A DNA stretch of 64,000 nt from Bacteroidales bacterium UBA1181 (GTDB taxonomy: Bacteria > Bacteroidota > Bacteroidia > Bacteroidales > Paludibacteraceae). This document shows, piece after piece, positions 35,897 to 43,698 of the stretch (position 1 is the first letter of the stretch; every line of letters starts with the position of its first letter). The notes below the pieces were generated by a model, which was not told where the DNA came from, searched no databases, and saw nothing but the letters and a program-made list of their open reading frames with translations. The position numbers and the translations under genes are program-made. The stretch is from the NCBI GenBank assembly GCA_002310215.1, contig DBYR01000013.1:25406-89405 (forward strand), in the 5' to 3' direction.

Positions 35897-35942
35897 GAGA
35901 ATGCCGCCCGGAGAGAGGCTTCGGGCGGCGATTCGTTGTGCG

Positions 35943-36099
35943 CCCACTTCAGCCAACCATTGACGAATTGGTTCCGCCTTCTTGGGAAGAAATCAAGTCT
36001 GTTGCGGATGTCACCTTCGTATGCAAAAAAGGAGACGCATGCGGAGAGGGAGGAAGTTATACTCCCCATGCCCACACGGAGCACGGAGAGTTTTGTTAA
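35943..36099 (+). pseudogene. Fragment related to the 182-aa protein at 42440
   Basis: The frame reads SWEEIKSVADVTFVCKKGDA followed by CGEGGSY and then stops. It aligns with NLDIVAFSYAKAGACGDGGS in the 42440 gene (shared pattern D-[IV]-x-F-x3-K-x2-ACG-[DE]-GGS). No start is visible. Probably the leftover 5' part of a second family member. Confidence 0.45.
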
Positions 36100-36300
36100 T
36101 TAATCGAGCATATAGGACTGACTCATATAGACCCTCTTCACGAGAGTTGTGCACAGCTTGTTTAACGCCTTGTTCAGGGATTTCTGCTCGCACTTGTCGA
36201 GGGCGGTGTAAGCACTGCCGTGTTCCTTGAGGAAATCGTCAAGCACATCCTTGGAGATAAGTAGAGAAAACAACCCCTGATCTCTTGCCCAAAAAATCTT
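36100..36300 (-). pseudogene. Unassigned minus-strand fragment
   Basis: Open frame with protein-like composition (FSLLISKDVLDDFLKEHGSA, then ALDKCEQKSLNKALNKLC), ending in a stop at 36100. The sequence upstream of ~36300 in this frame overlaps the Fic promoter and looks non-coding. Likely the tail of a lost gene; family not recognised. Confidence 0.3.
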
Positions 36301-36332
36301 CCTATACTCCCTTTGAATGGGAATTATTTTCC

Positions 36333-36340
36333 TACATTTG
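36333..36340 (+). promoter_or_regulatory. -7 box of the Fic gene promoter
   Basis: TACATTTG (TAnnTTTG) with CTTTG at 36311-36315 upstream; 52 nt before the Fic ATG. Confidence 0.5.
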
Positions 36341-36391
36341 CAAGTATATGCAAACATACAATCCTCAAGATGTTGAGCGGGCAATAAAATT

Positions 36392-37438
36392 ATGACACAA
36401 GAGAATAAAGAGAGATTGATTCAATTACTCAGTAAGCATCATGATCTGGGTATATCAAAACAGATAGACTATGATAAGTTCTATCTATACTCTCTTATTA
36501 CCCACTCCACTGCCATTGAGGGCAGTACAGTGACCGAAGTGGAGGCTCAATTGCTGTTTGATGAGGGCATCACCTCAAGTAAACGCAATATAACTGAACA
36601 AAACATGAATCTCGACCTTAAAGCGGCATACGACTATGGATATGTATGGATTAAACGTCATGAAGAGATTACAGTTGAATCCCTTATTAATCTGGCAGCC
36701 AAAGTAATGGCACGTACAGGCTCGGTATATAACTCCCTTGGAGGTTCATTTGATGCTTCAAAAGGGGAACTTCGTAAACTCAATGTTACCGCAGGAGCAG
36801 GAGGACGTTCGTATATGAACTATCTGAAAGTGCCGCAACGATTGGAGGATTTTTGTAGGGAGTTGAACGCTCGACGTAGGGTTGTTGACTCGTCTGACAC
36901 TTGTGCCATATATGAACTCAGTTTTTGGGCACATTACGAACTTGTCACGATTCACCCTTGGGCAGATGGCAACGGACGAACCAGTCGACTGCTTATGAAT
37001 CTATTGCAGATGGAATATGATGTTTTGCCCACAAAGGTTCTGAAGCAAGATAAAGCCGAATACATCCAGTCTCTCATTGACGCACGAGAGAAAGAAGATA
37101 TCAGCATCTTCCTTGACTGCATGGCACGCCTCCACATCGCTCATCTGCAACATGACATACAAAACTATGAGAAATCCATGCAAGACGAAGTGGACAGAAA
37201 AGGTGGACAGGAAAATCCTAAAGTGGACAGAAAAGGTGGACAGAAAACTCGTGAAGCCATTCTATCGCTCATCACAGAGAATCCACAAATCACCTCCATG
37301 CAAATGGCGGAGAGACTCGGCATAAACCGTAGTGCCATCTCCAAGCACCTCAAACGTATGCAAGCGGAAGGTGTCGTTCGTCGCATAGGCCCGGACAAGG
37401 GCGGACACTGGGAGGTGGATCATAACACAAACGGATAA
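36392..37438 (+). CDS. Fic-domain protein with C-terminal winged helix
   Basis: Predicted AMP-transferase (AMPylates Ser/Thr/Tyr of a target) that is self-inhibited. Its 348 residues contain the inhibitory motif STAIEG (Ser39...Glu43-Gly44), the active-site HPWADGNGR (His188), and a C-terminal HTH (SMQMAERLGINRSAISKHLK) that suggests DNA binding or autoregulation. Between them (~266-290) lies a duplicated VDRKGGQ linker encoded by a tandem DNA repeat. Class II Fic layout. Target unknown. Located at the left side of accessory block 2. Confidence 0.9.
   Translation: MTQENKERLIQLLSKHHDLGISKQIDYDKFYLYSLITHSTAIEGSTVTEVEAQLLFDEGITSSKRNITEQNMNLDLKAAYDYGYVWIKRHEEITVESLINLAAKVMARTGSVYNSLGGSFDASKGELRKLNVTAGAGGRSYMNYLKVPQRLEDFCRELNARRRVVDSSDTCAIYELSFWAHYELVTIHPWADGNGRTSRLLMNLLQMEYDVLPTKVLKQDKAEYIQSLIDAREKEDISIFLDCMARLHIAHLQHDIQNYEKSMQDEVDRKGGQENPKVDRKGGQKTREAILSLITENPQITSMQMAERLGINRSAISKHLKRMQAEGVVRRIGPDKGGHWEVDHNTNG
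37188..37246 (+). repeat. Tandem repeat in the Fic linker
   Basis: Two copies of AAGTGGACAGAAAAGGTGGA followed by CAG-AAAA, about 36 nt apart, encoding VDRKGGQ twice. Copy-number change would keep frame (12 residues). Confidence 0.65.
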
Positions 37439-37514
37439 GATCCTCTTACTCGAAAAGGAGGAAATTATCATGTTGCATTACATCGCTCCTTAAGGTACGG
37501 CAAAAAAGTGATAG

Positions 37515-37811
37515 TATTTCACCAAGCTATTTGTAGAGGAAGTTACGTACAATATTCGTTTCCTCACAGAACGAGGGAATAATGTATGGTGGTTCGATGG
37601 TGAGCGAGTGAACTTCCGCAGCGACTCAACAAGCAAGATCCTCAATCTTATGTATGCTGCCCCAGACATCACAATTCAGAGGCCATCAATTGAGGTGGGT
37701 ATCAACGTTGCAGCCGTAAACAAGCAACTGAAACAGCTGACCACCAAAGGCTACATACAACGAGTAGAGAAAGATGGCACATGGCGACTAATTATCACGC
37801 CATCGGTATAA
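37515..37811 (+). pseudogene. C-terminal HTH remnant of a lost regulator or ATP-binding protein
   Basis: The frame opens after a TAG (37512-37514) without a plausible start. It reads LFVEEVTYNIRFLTERG, then SKILNLMYAAPDITIQ and VAAVNKQLKQLTTKGYIQRV. The last ~65 residues form a winged-helix-like end typical of Bacteroidetes AlbA_2/Fic-type proteins. A GTG at 37608 could start a 67-aa product. The upstream body is missing. Confidence 0.5.
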
Positions 37812-38133
37812 ATTTAGCACGGAATACAGACATCATCCAACCACTTTCCGACCGGTCCCCAAATCCATGATCAATCCGTCTATATGATACTTGGAATTAA
37901 GCGCGGGAACATGCTTATGAAAAAATCACACGCAATTTCTTGATATTAAAAAATATACTCTAACTTTGTGGCGTACCCACTACGGGTGCGGACATATATA
38001 GAAAAACGTTTACTGACGTTTCCTTTGACGATTCGGAAAACATATAATGAAGAAGCTGGAGAAACATATCCAGAAATGCAATTATGAGCATTATAACAAA
38101 ATTTATCCTAACTGAGGCAGTTCAAATATAACC
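37812..38133 (+). other. Intergenic region with promoter of the ATPase gene
   Basis: Contains TTG (37940-37942) and the -7 box TAACTTTG (37961-37968). The segment TTCTTGATATTAAAAAAT (37938-37955) recurs before the 42440 gene (42374-42391). A 22-codon frame at 38047 is too short to support. The leader is about 160 nt. Confidence 0.5.
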
Positions 38134-39783
38134 ATGAAAATAAAAAAAGTAATAATCAGTAATTTTCGAGCTTTTAAACATGCCGAATTCGAACTAGACG
38201 ATTTTAATTGCATCATAGGCAAAAATGACACGGGCAAGTCAACATTGTTGGCTGCATTAGAATGGTTCTTCAACACTAACAAAAAATTAGATAGTGATGA
38301 CTATGCAATAGCAAGTATTTGCCCAAACGATTGTCCCTATGATTCCATCATATCTGTCGAAGTGCATTTTGTTGGGGAAGATATTCCTCTAGGAGAAAAA
38401 TCAACAGACAAATTCATTTTTAACCATGATTTTAAACGCAATGATTGTGTGTGTATAAAGAAGAAATACATGTATCACCCCAATTCACTTGAACAGCAAA
38501 TCGGATATTCAATAAAACAATTTCCATTTAAACAGATAGGGAAAATTCTTTCTGATTGCTCCGTGGAAGAATTGGTAAATTACTATACGAAGATAAAAGA
38601 ACTAGATGATGATGCAAATGAATTACTATCTGAACTAAAATCGCAAAAGGAGAATAGGCCCAAAAGAAGAGGGGTAGGACAACTTATCCATGATGAAGAA
38701 ACAAAAAAAACGGAAAACAAACTTAAGAAGAATTTATGTGAGAAACTATATAAATTATATTCTGAAAAAAATGAGCAAATAATAAATGACCAATGGTTAG
38801 ATTTTGACGACGAAGAGGATAGACTTCCCTTAGACTGGTTTTACTCTTACATGTTTCACATTTACACTTCCCAAACACCAATAAGTGTTTATTTAAATAG
38901 TATATTTACACCATATAACACACGTAAATTGTATGACTCTATCAAAGAAGTTAAGGCACACACTGCAGGTAAAATTACAGAAATACTTAAAACAAATTAT
39001 GATATTGGTCAGATAGCATTTGAGGAACAGGAACGAGTTAACATTTTCACAGAAGATAGCTTGGTCTTTAAACATGACACTTCATCAATTAATATACCAT
39101 TAAAAAACAGAGGAGAAGGAATTCAATTGGCAATAAAAAACGCTGTAATTAAGTTGCTTATTGAAATTTACGAAAAAAAACAAAGCGCTATTTTCGCATT
39201 CGAAGAGCCTGAAACCCACTTGCATCCATCAGCACAGCTTGAGATGTACAAAACAATTAAGGCTCTTTCCAAAAATCCAAATCATCAAGTAATTATAACA
39301 ACACATTCACCATATATAGTTAAAGAACTAGCAAATGACAACATTAACCCAATTGTTGTCACACAAGAAAAAGGAAGTAATGAATCGAAGCTTGAGGTAC
39401 TTTCAAAACGAGTTTTGCCATATGTTTCAATGAATGAAATTAATTATATTGCGTTTGACGAACCTTCAATAGAATACCATATAGAGCTATATGGATACAT
39501 GCAAAACAAATTAAATAAAAATGTTTCAGAGGTAGACTCTTGGTTAAAAGGGAAGGGAGTTGATGGTTCACATGTTTGGTACGACACAAGAACCTTTTCC
39601 ATGGAACAAAGGACATTGCCTTATTGTGTCCGCAATAATATAGATCATCCATTAGTTGATGGTGACGGGGAAAAGCACGTAGCATATACGAACAACAACC
39701 AATATGACGACAGAGAGGTTATCAAAGAAAGCATTGAAATTATGAGAAATACAATAGTCAATAATCCAAATGATTTTGCTTAA
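38134..39783 (+). CDS. OLD-like AAA ATPase with C-terminal HEPN-like Rx4H motif
   Basis: SMC/ABC-type ATPase of the AAA_15/AAA_21 group (549 aa): ISNFRAFKHAEFELDDFNCI, Walker A GKNDTGKS (29-36), a central charged coiled region (~150-260), and signature/Walker B FAFEEPETHLHP (~353-364) plus switch ITTHSPYIV. There is no TOPRIM module as in OLD nucleases. Instead the last ~110 residues are helical and carry LPYCVRNNIDHP with Arg500 and His505, an Rx4H pattern like HEPN ribonucleases. A single-gene abortive-infection protein is the best guess (compare PrrC/RloC-type ATPase-HEPN logic), but family membership is unproven. Strongly AT-rich. Confidence 0.75.
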   Translation: MKIKKVIISNFRAFKHAEFELDDFNCIIGKNDTGKSTLLAALEWFFNTNKKLDSDDYAIASICPNDCPYDSIISVEVHFVGEDIPLGEKSTDKFIFNHDFKRNDCVCIKKKYMYHPNSLEQQIGYSIKQFPFKQIGKILSDCSVEELVNYYTKIKELDDDANELLSELKSQKENRPKRRGVGQLIHDEETKKTENKLKKNLCEKLYKLYSEKNEQIINDQWLDFDDEEDRLPLDWFYSYMFHIYTSQTPISVYLNSIFTPYNTRKLYDSIKEVKAHTAGKITEILKTNYDIGQIAFEEQERVNIFTEDSLVFKHDTSSINIPLKNRGEGIQLAIKNAVIKLLIEIYEKKQSAIFAFEEPETHLHPSAQLEMYKTIKALSKNPNHQVIITTHSPYIVKELANDNINPIVVTQEKGSNESKLEVLSKRVLPYVSMNEINYIAFDEPSIEYHIELYGYMQNKLNKNVSEVDSWLKGKGVDGSHVWYDTRTFSMEQRTLPYCVRNNIDHPLVDGDGEKHVAYTNNNQYDDREVIKESIEIMRNTIVNNPNDFA

Positions 39784-39893
39784 AGGGACGTGTTTCTACA
39801 GACTTCTATATCTTCAACTAAGCATTATTGATTTTTTAATAACTTTGTGCCCAAAAATACGATAAAACATTTAAACAATTAATTGATAGACAA

Positions 39894-40508
39894 ATGAAAA
39901 AGCGCAACTTACTACTAATGCTAATTTTAGCGATTGCAATAACCTCATGCAATAATGGGGGGAATAAAACGTCCGAATCTGGTACAGAGAAAAATGAGAT
40001 GACAAAAGCATTAGCGAAAAAAGCATTAAATAAGTCTATCCAAAATGTTTTTTTGGGAGTGCCATTCGGAGCGACTTATGAGGAGGCATGCGAGAAACTA
40101 CCTCAAGATTTTTGGTTTGATAAAAGAATAACAACAAAAGATAGGTTATCTCTTAACCCCAAAAGAGGTGGTAAAATTAGTTTTGGTGGCAGAGCATGGG
40201 ATCATCTTGACATGTACTTTAGCAATAACAGATTCTACCATATTAGCCTATACAGCACTCACAAAACAAAAGAGGGTGCAATGTCAGACTATAATGAGTT
40301 ACATTCAGTGATTTCCCAGAAATATAATATGACAGATATGCCAACAAACGATACTACAAAATACGGATATACAGTTGGAATAACTAAAACGAATCAGTGT
40401 GTGGCGGTTCAGTGTTATAGCTACGAAAGCGTCGAGCATGAACGCTGGATTGGAGTTTTTTTGGAGTATTTTGACTGGAATTTCGAAGGAATAAGTGAAG
40501 AATTATAA
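39894..40508 (+). CDS. Hypothetical lipoprotein
   Basis: The 204 residues have a classic lipoprotein signal (KKRNLLLMLILAIAITSC; lipidated Cys19) and a short Gly/Thr/Glu linker. A compact domain from about residue 45 follows (FLGVPFGATYEEACEKLPQD, SFGGRAWDHLDMYF), which has the feel of small lipoproteins in Bacteroides accessory regions. No family recognised. A -7 box TAACTTTG lies at 39840-39847. No operon partner. Confidence 0.7.
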   Translation: MKKRNLLLMLILAIAITSCNNGGNKTSESGTEKNEMTKALAKKALNKSIQNVFLGVPFGATYEEACEKLPQDFWFDKRITTKDRLSLNPKRGGKISFGGRAWDHLDMYFSNNRFYHISLYSTHKTKEGAMSDYNELHSVISQKYNMTDMPTNDTTKYGYTVGITKTNQCVAVQCYSYESVEHERWIGVFLEYFDWNFEGISEEL

Positions 40509-40553
40509 AAAGGCACAAATGACATTCAGCTGGGGAACTCTTCGTAGCCTTCC

Positions 40554-40823
40554 TTACCCAATAGCCACCCCCTTCACCCCAATCCCATAGTGGTTTGATT
40601 CGTATCGGTATCTCTCCACGACAATGTGATAGTTGAGATGGTAGTCTGATGCTAATTGCGCAAGTTTCTTTAGAATATACTGATTCGACAAACTCTTGGT
40701 GCCTGCGGACATCATCTTGCTCCATGTATCCCTTGGAATGAGAATGTCTTCGGCGAATCTGTTCGCCTCCTTCTCTAGCTTGTTTTCTCGGGAATAGGTT
40801 TCGTCCGAAGAAACGGCAACGGG
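40554..40823 (-). pseudogene. C-terminal fossil of an ImmA/IrrE-type metallopeptidase
   Basis: On the minus strand the frame from about 40811 reads SSDETYSRENKLEKEANRFA, then EDILIPRDTWSKMM, ending in ERYRYESNHYGIGVKG with a stop at 40554. The E-x-EANRFAEDILIP-W pattern is the second half of the ImmA/IrrE (DUF955) domain. The HExxH-containing N-terminal part and the usual XRE domain are missing. Confidence 0.65.
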
Positions 40824-40880
40824 CTACCTCACGCACGAGGCATGCAGATGTACTGTTCCCTATGCGGCAAGGCAAGTTGA
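40815..40880 (+). pseudogene. Micro-fragment of a PPOX-fold gene
   Basis: The plus-strand frame reads GNGLPHARGMQMY joined directly to CSLCGKAS and a stop. Compare DNGQPHVRGILMY and CFSCGKY in the intact gene at 35468; about 35 residues between these blocks are deleted. It abuts the ImmA/IrrE fossil head to head. Confidence 0.55.
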
Positions 40881-40900
40881 TAGGCTCCTATTGCTTGAAG

Positions 40901-42085
40901 TTATAAGGCATCAAAGAAGTTACCCCAGTCCTTCCAACTCACGTAGTATATGTCATTTATTTTGCAAGACAAATCACCTAAATACAACACTGTTCCCTCG
41001 CATTGAGGGTCTGAACGCAGATCAATGTATTTACGGATATTCTCAGACAATTTCTTTTCCGCATCACTCGAACTTTTTATTTCGATGGCAAAAGAATGTT
41101 TCCAGTCAGCTATGATGTCAACCTCAAATCCCTTGCTGTCCCGGAAATAAGTCAGGTTAGCCTTTTTCGCCTTGTTCAGCCTTGTTTTCAGCAACTCGGA
41201 CACGGCAAATGTTTCAACAATGGCCCCTTTGCTGAGACTTAGAATCAAATCAGATACCGTTTCTATGCGTAGCAAATGACAAAGCAAGCCAGTATCGACG
41301 AAATATAATTTAGGCGTTTTGACGATTGATTTCCCAAGGTTGTTTGTGTCAGGTTCCAAGAAGTGGATAATGTAAGATGACTCCAATATCGAAAGCCAGC
41401 TTTTGATCGTAGGCGATGACAGACCTAATTTTTTAGAGATGCTTTCCATGGAAACCATTTGACCGCTATAGGTGGCACAAATCTGGATAAACTGCCTGAA
41501 CAAAGAAAGATTACCTGCATTTATTAAATCCTTCACATCGTAATCCAAATATGTATCGATATAGCTTTCGAACCAATCCTCTTTTATGAAATGTCTACGA
41601 GAGTCGTGCAATGGAGGGTAAAAGCCTTTGAGAATCATGTCGTAAGGAGTCTCGAACGATTCTGAAGTGGAGCTCACCTCAGCGATCGAGAGCGGTAATA
41701 ATTTCAAAAAGGCAGCCCGTCCAGCCAAAGAGTCCGACATGTTTTCTTTTAGCTTAAACTGGCTGGAACCTGTAAGGATGAATGATCCAGGCTCCATGTC
41801 TTTGTTGTCCACAAAATATTTTACCGCATCGAAGATTTCGGGCACCTTCTGTGCTTCGTCAATAATGGCACCGTCAGGGAACGCCTGTAAAAAGTCCTTA
41901 GGATTTGACATTGCAAGTTCACGAAGGCTTTTGTCATCAAAGGTGACATATTGTTTCTGAGGGAACGTCATCTTTGCCAATGTCGACTTCCCACTTTGCC
42001 GAGGCCCTGTTAGTCCCACGATGGGGAACTGGGAAGCGAGTCTCAGCAAAGCCTCACGAGCACTTCTATTTATATACATACCCAT
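40901..42085 (-). CDS. AAA_14/DUF4143 ATPase 2
   Basis: ATPase of 394 residues: Walker A GLTGPRQSGKST near residue 24-35, Walker B GAIIDEAQKVPE near 73-84, sensor LTGSSQFKLKE, and a C-terminal DUF4143 region with TYFRDSKGFEVDIIADW and AIEIKSSSDAE, which resembles a PD-(D/E)xK core (D...E-x-K). It belongs to a different DUF4143 subgroup than the 28748 gene. Start could be ATG 42085 or 42079 (MYINRS). Its promoter region consists of four tandem 23-bp units. Function unknown; it may be a toxin-like or defence NTPase. Confidence 0.88.
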   Translation of the reverse strand: MGMYINRSAREALLRLASQFPIVGLTGPRQSGKSTLAKMTFPQKQYVTFDDKSLRELAMSNPKDFLQAFPDGAIIDEAQKVPEIFDAVKYFVDNKDMEPGSFILTGSSQFKLKENMSDSLAGRAAFLKLLPLSIAEVSSTSESFETPYDMILKGFYPPLHDSRRHFIKEDWFESYIDTYLDYDVKDLINAGNLSLFRQFIQICATYSGQMVSMESISKKLGLSSPTIKSWLSILESSYIIHFLEPDTNNLGKSIVKTPKLYFVDTGLLCHLLRIETVSDLILSLSKGAIVETFAVSELLKTRLNKAKKANLTYFRDSKGFEVDIIADWKHSFAIEIKSSSDAEKKLSENIRKYIDLRSDPQCEGTVLYLGDLSCKINDIYYVSWKDWGNFFDAL

Positions 42086-42107
42086 TGCATTTTTGTTATT
42101 TCAGAAG

Positions 42108-42115
42108 CAAATATA
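42108..42115 (-). promoter_or_regulatory. -7 box of DUF4143 ATPase 2
   Basis: Minus strand TATATTTG directly abuts the first repeat unit, so the repeats cover the -10 to -100 region of this promoter. Confidence 0.6.
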
Positions 42116-42201
42116 GTAAAAATCTAAAGTTTGACATAGTAAAAATCTAAAGTTTTATATGGTAAAAATCTAAAGTTTGGAGTGGGTAAAATCTAAAGTT
42201 T
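42116..42201 (-). repeat. Four tandem 23-bp operator-like repeats
   Basis: GTAAAAATCTAAAGTTT at 42116, 42139 and 42162, and a copy lacking one A at 42186, separated by 6-7 variable bases. They sit immediately upstream of the ATPase promoter. The rest of the 354-nt gap (to 42439) holds the promoter of the next plus-strand gene (TTG 42376, TACTTTTG 42395-42402) and AT-rich sequence. Confidence 0.8.
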
Positions 42202-42439
42202 GAGTCATATATAACTAATATACAATCATTTATATTTTACCATAAAAGAAGCTAAATGGCCTGTCAAAAATGATAAAATCACCCTTATTTCATAGGCTTA
42301 CATCTTGTAGGCTTTCCCGCCTACACCAATAGGCAAACAGGGGGAATATGATTACGAATAATTGCATGCATATTCTTGATATTAAAAAATCCATTACTTT
42401 TGTGTTATAACGATGTCTTTCCGCTAACATAAAGCCACT

Positions 42440-42988
42440 ATGTTACAGATCATCAAAATTGAAGAAGCGAATTACAAGAAGTATTGCAACCTTGATATTG
42501 TAGCATTTTCGTATGCTAAAGCAGGAGCATGTGGAGATGGTGGAAGCGTATGCATTATTGATATAAATGGTCAGATATACTACACCAATTATGCGGACCT
42601 CCATGCAAAGCTGAAGTACAAACATCTATTGAAAGTCGTACCAACCTTGAAGGATTGCATATTCAACTCTTTTGATCACTTGGCGCCAAAAGGTTGGGTG
42701 CCTTTTTACTTGGGTCTCGGCAACCACTTGACTCTCAAATCGATATACCATGAGTCATTCAAATCCGAAATGGAGAAACGTGGGGTATACGGACCGCCAG
42801 ACCTATATGTTCACTGGCCAGGAATGGTATTGAGCATTCTCAGCCACACACAATCAGACATTACCTTGAGAGAGATTTCGGAAGGAGTAGAAAAAGCAGA
42901 AACAATCGACGAGGGAACATGTTTCCTCTCAAAGATCCGAAAACACATCAAAGATAAATTTGAGGTATTACTTGGAAAGGATAATTGA
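42440..42988 (+). CDS. Unknown 182-aa protein with GACGDGGS motif
   Basis: No recognised family and no signal peptide; a soluble alpha/beta protein of 182 residues. Distinct stretches are FSYAKAGACGDGGSVCIID near residues 25-43, GWVPFYLGLGNHLTLK near 95-110, and PPDLYVHWPGMVLSIL near 120-135. It converges with and overlaps by 21 nt a HigA-type antitoxin-like gene. A degraded relative of its N-terminus lies at 35943-36099, so the family has been present more than once in this region. Toxin or effector is only a guess from context. Confidence 0.6.
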   Translation: MLQIIKIEEANYKKYCNLDIVAFSYAKAGACGDGGSVCIIDINGQIYYTNYADLHAKLKYKHLLKVVPTLKDCIFNSFDHLAPKGWVPFYLGLGNHLTLKSIYHESFKSEMEKRGVYGPPDLYVHWPGMVLSILSHTQSDITLREISEGVEKAETIDEGTCFLSKIRKHIKDKFEVLLGKDN

Positions 42989-43252
42989 CGAATCAATCTC
43001 ATACTGAGACTGCAAGTTTAGCCAGAAATCGCAAGGTATGTCAAGCGCCAACTCTAATTTGGCCGCAACGGCAGGAGTGATGTCCTCCCCCTTGAGCAAC
43101 CTGCTCAGATTAGAAGTCTTCATCCCCATCCTGAAAGCCAACTCCTTCTGCGATATGCCTCTCGCTTTTATCTCATCCTTAACGATTTCCGTAGGATGGA
43201 CCGCTGCGAAAGGAACATTTCCCGTATGTTTATTTGTCTCCATAATATTCAT
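42968..43252 (-). CDS. HigA-type XRE antitoxin-like regulator
   Basis: The 94 residues have the HigA/VapI pattern: FAAVHPTEIVKDEIKARGIS, HTH QKELAFRMGMKTSNLSRLLK, then ITPAVAAKLELALDI and DFWLNLQSQYE. HigA proteins neutralise HigB RNases and repress their own operon. No HigB/RelE-like gene sits upstream, so it is an orphan, or its partner is the convergent 182-aa gene. A start at MNIMETNK or METNK is possible. Confidence 0.85.
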   Translation of the reverse strand: MNIMETNKHTGNVPFAAVHPTEIVKDEIKARGISQKELAFRMGMKTSNLSRLLKGEDITPAVAAKLELALDIPCDFWLNLQSQYEIDSSIILSK

Positions 43253-43448
43253 AGAAAAATAAGTTAAAAACTATGGGAGAAATTCCTCCGTAAAAATTTT
43301 GTGTAAAATTAATACTTTACACAGTCATTGCCAAATCTTACGCAACAAAACTGTAATTTATTCTTCCCCCGCAACCGAACTTCTCGCCACAAAAGCAATA
43401 TATTTGCATATAAATGTTCCAAAGAATAGTCCAAACATCTACATCTCC

Positions 43449-43658
43449 ATGCCCAACAAAACCGCCATAAAAGCCCCCTCCTGCAAGCTCATCAACGCCT
43501 CCGCCCCCCTCATCCTCTCCGCCTCCCGCTCCACCGATATCCCCGCCTTCTACGCGCAATGGTTTATTAATCGACTACGGGAGGACATCTTCTTCCAAAT
43601 ACGCATATTTATCTCCAAACACATCTTTTTCGTAAAAAAATTACGGAAAGAAACATAA
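43449..43658 (+). pseudogene. Truncated 5' copy of the DUF1848 gene
   Basis: Frame MPNKTAIKAPSC..., then LILSASRSTDIPAFYAQWFI and NRLR, nearly identical in protein to the start of the intact gene at 45607, with about 80% DNA identity over ~65 nt (43513-43578 with 45637-45702). Homology ends abruptly at about 43579, where AT-rich sequence begins. Confidence 0.8.
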
Positions 43659-43664
43659 AATCAT

Positions 43665-43672
43665 TATATTTG
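43665..43672 (+). promoter_or_regulatory. -7 box of the ATPase-TOPRIM pair
   Basis: TATATTTG, 27 nt before the ATPase ATG and just inside the inserted AT-rich segment. Confidence 0.55.
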
Positions 43673-43698
43673 CGTCAGTCATTCAAAATAATACGATT

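Noticed and set aside
40384..40875. 163-codon minus-strand frame over the lipoprotein 3' end
   Set aside because: Wrong frame: the ImmA/IrrE similarity lies in another frame and this one has no coherent protein features.
42116..42201. Four regular repeats suggesting a CRISPR array
   Set aside because: Units are only 17 bp with 6-7-bp spacers, AT-rich, and abut a promoter; no cas gene is present in the window.
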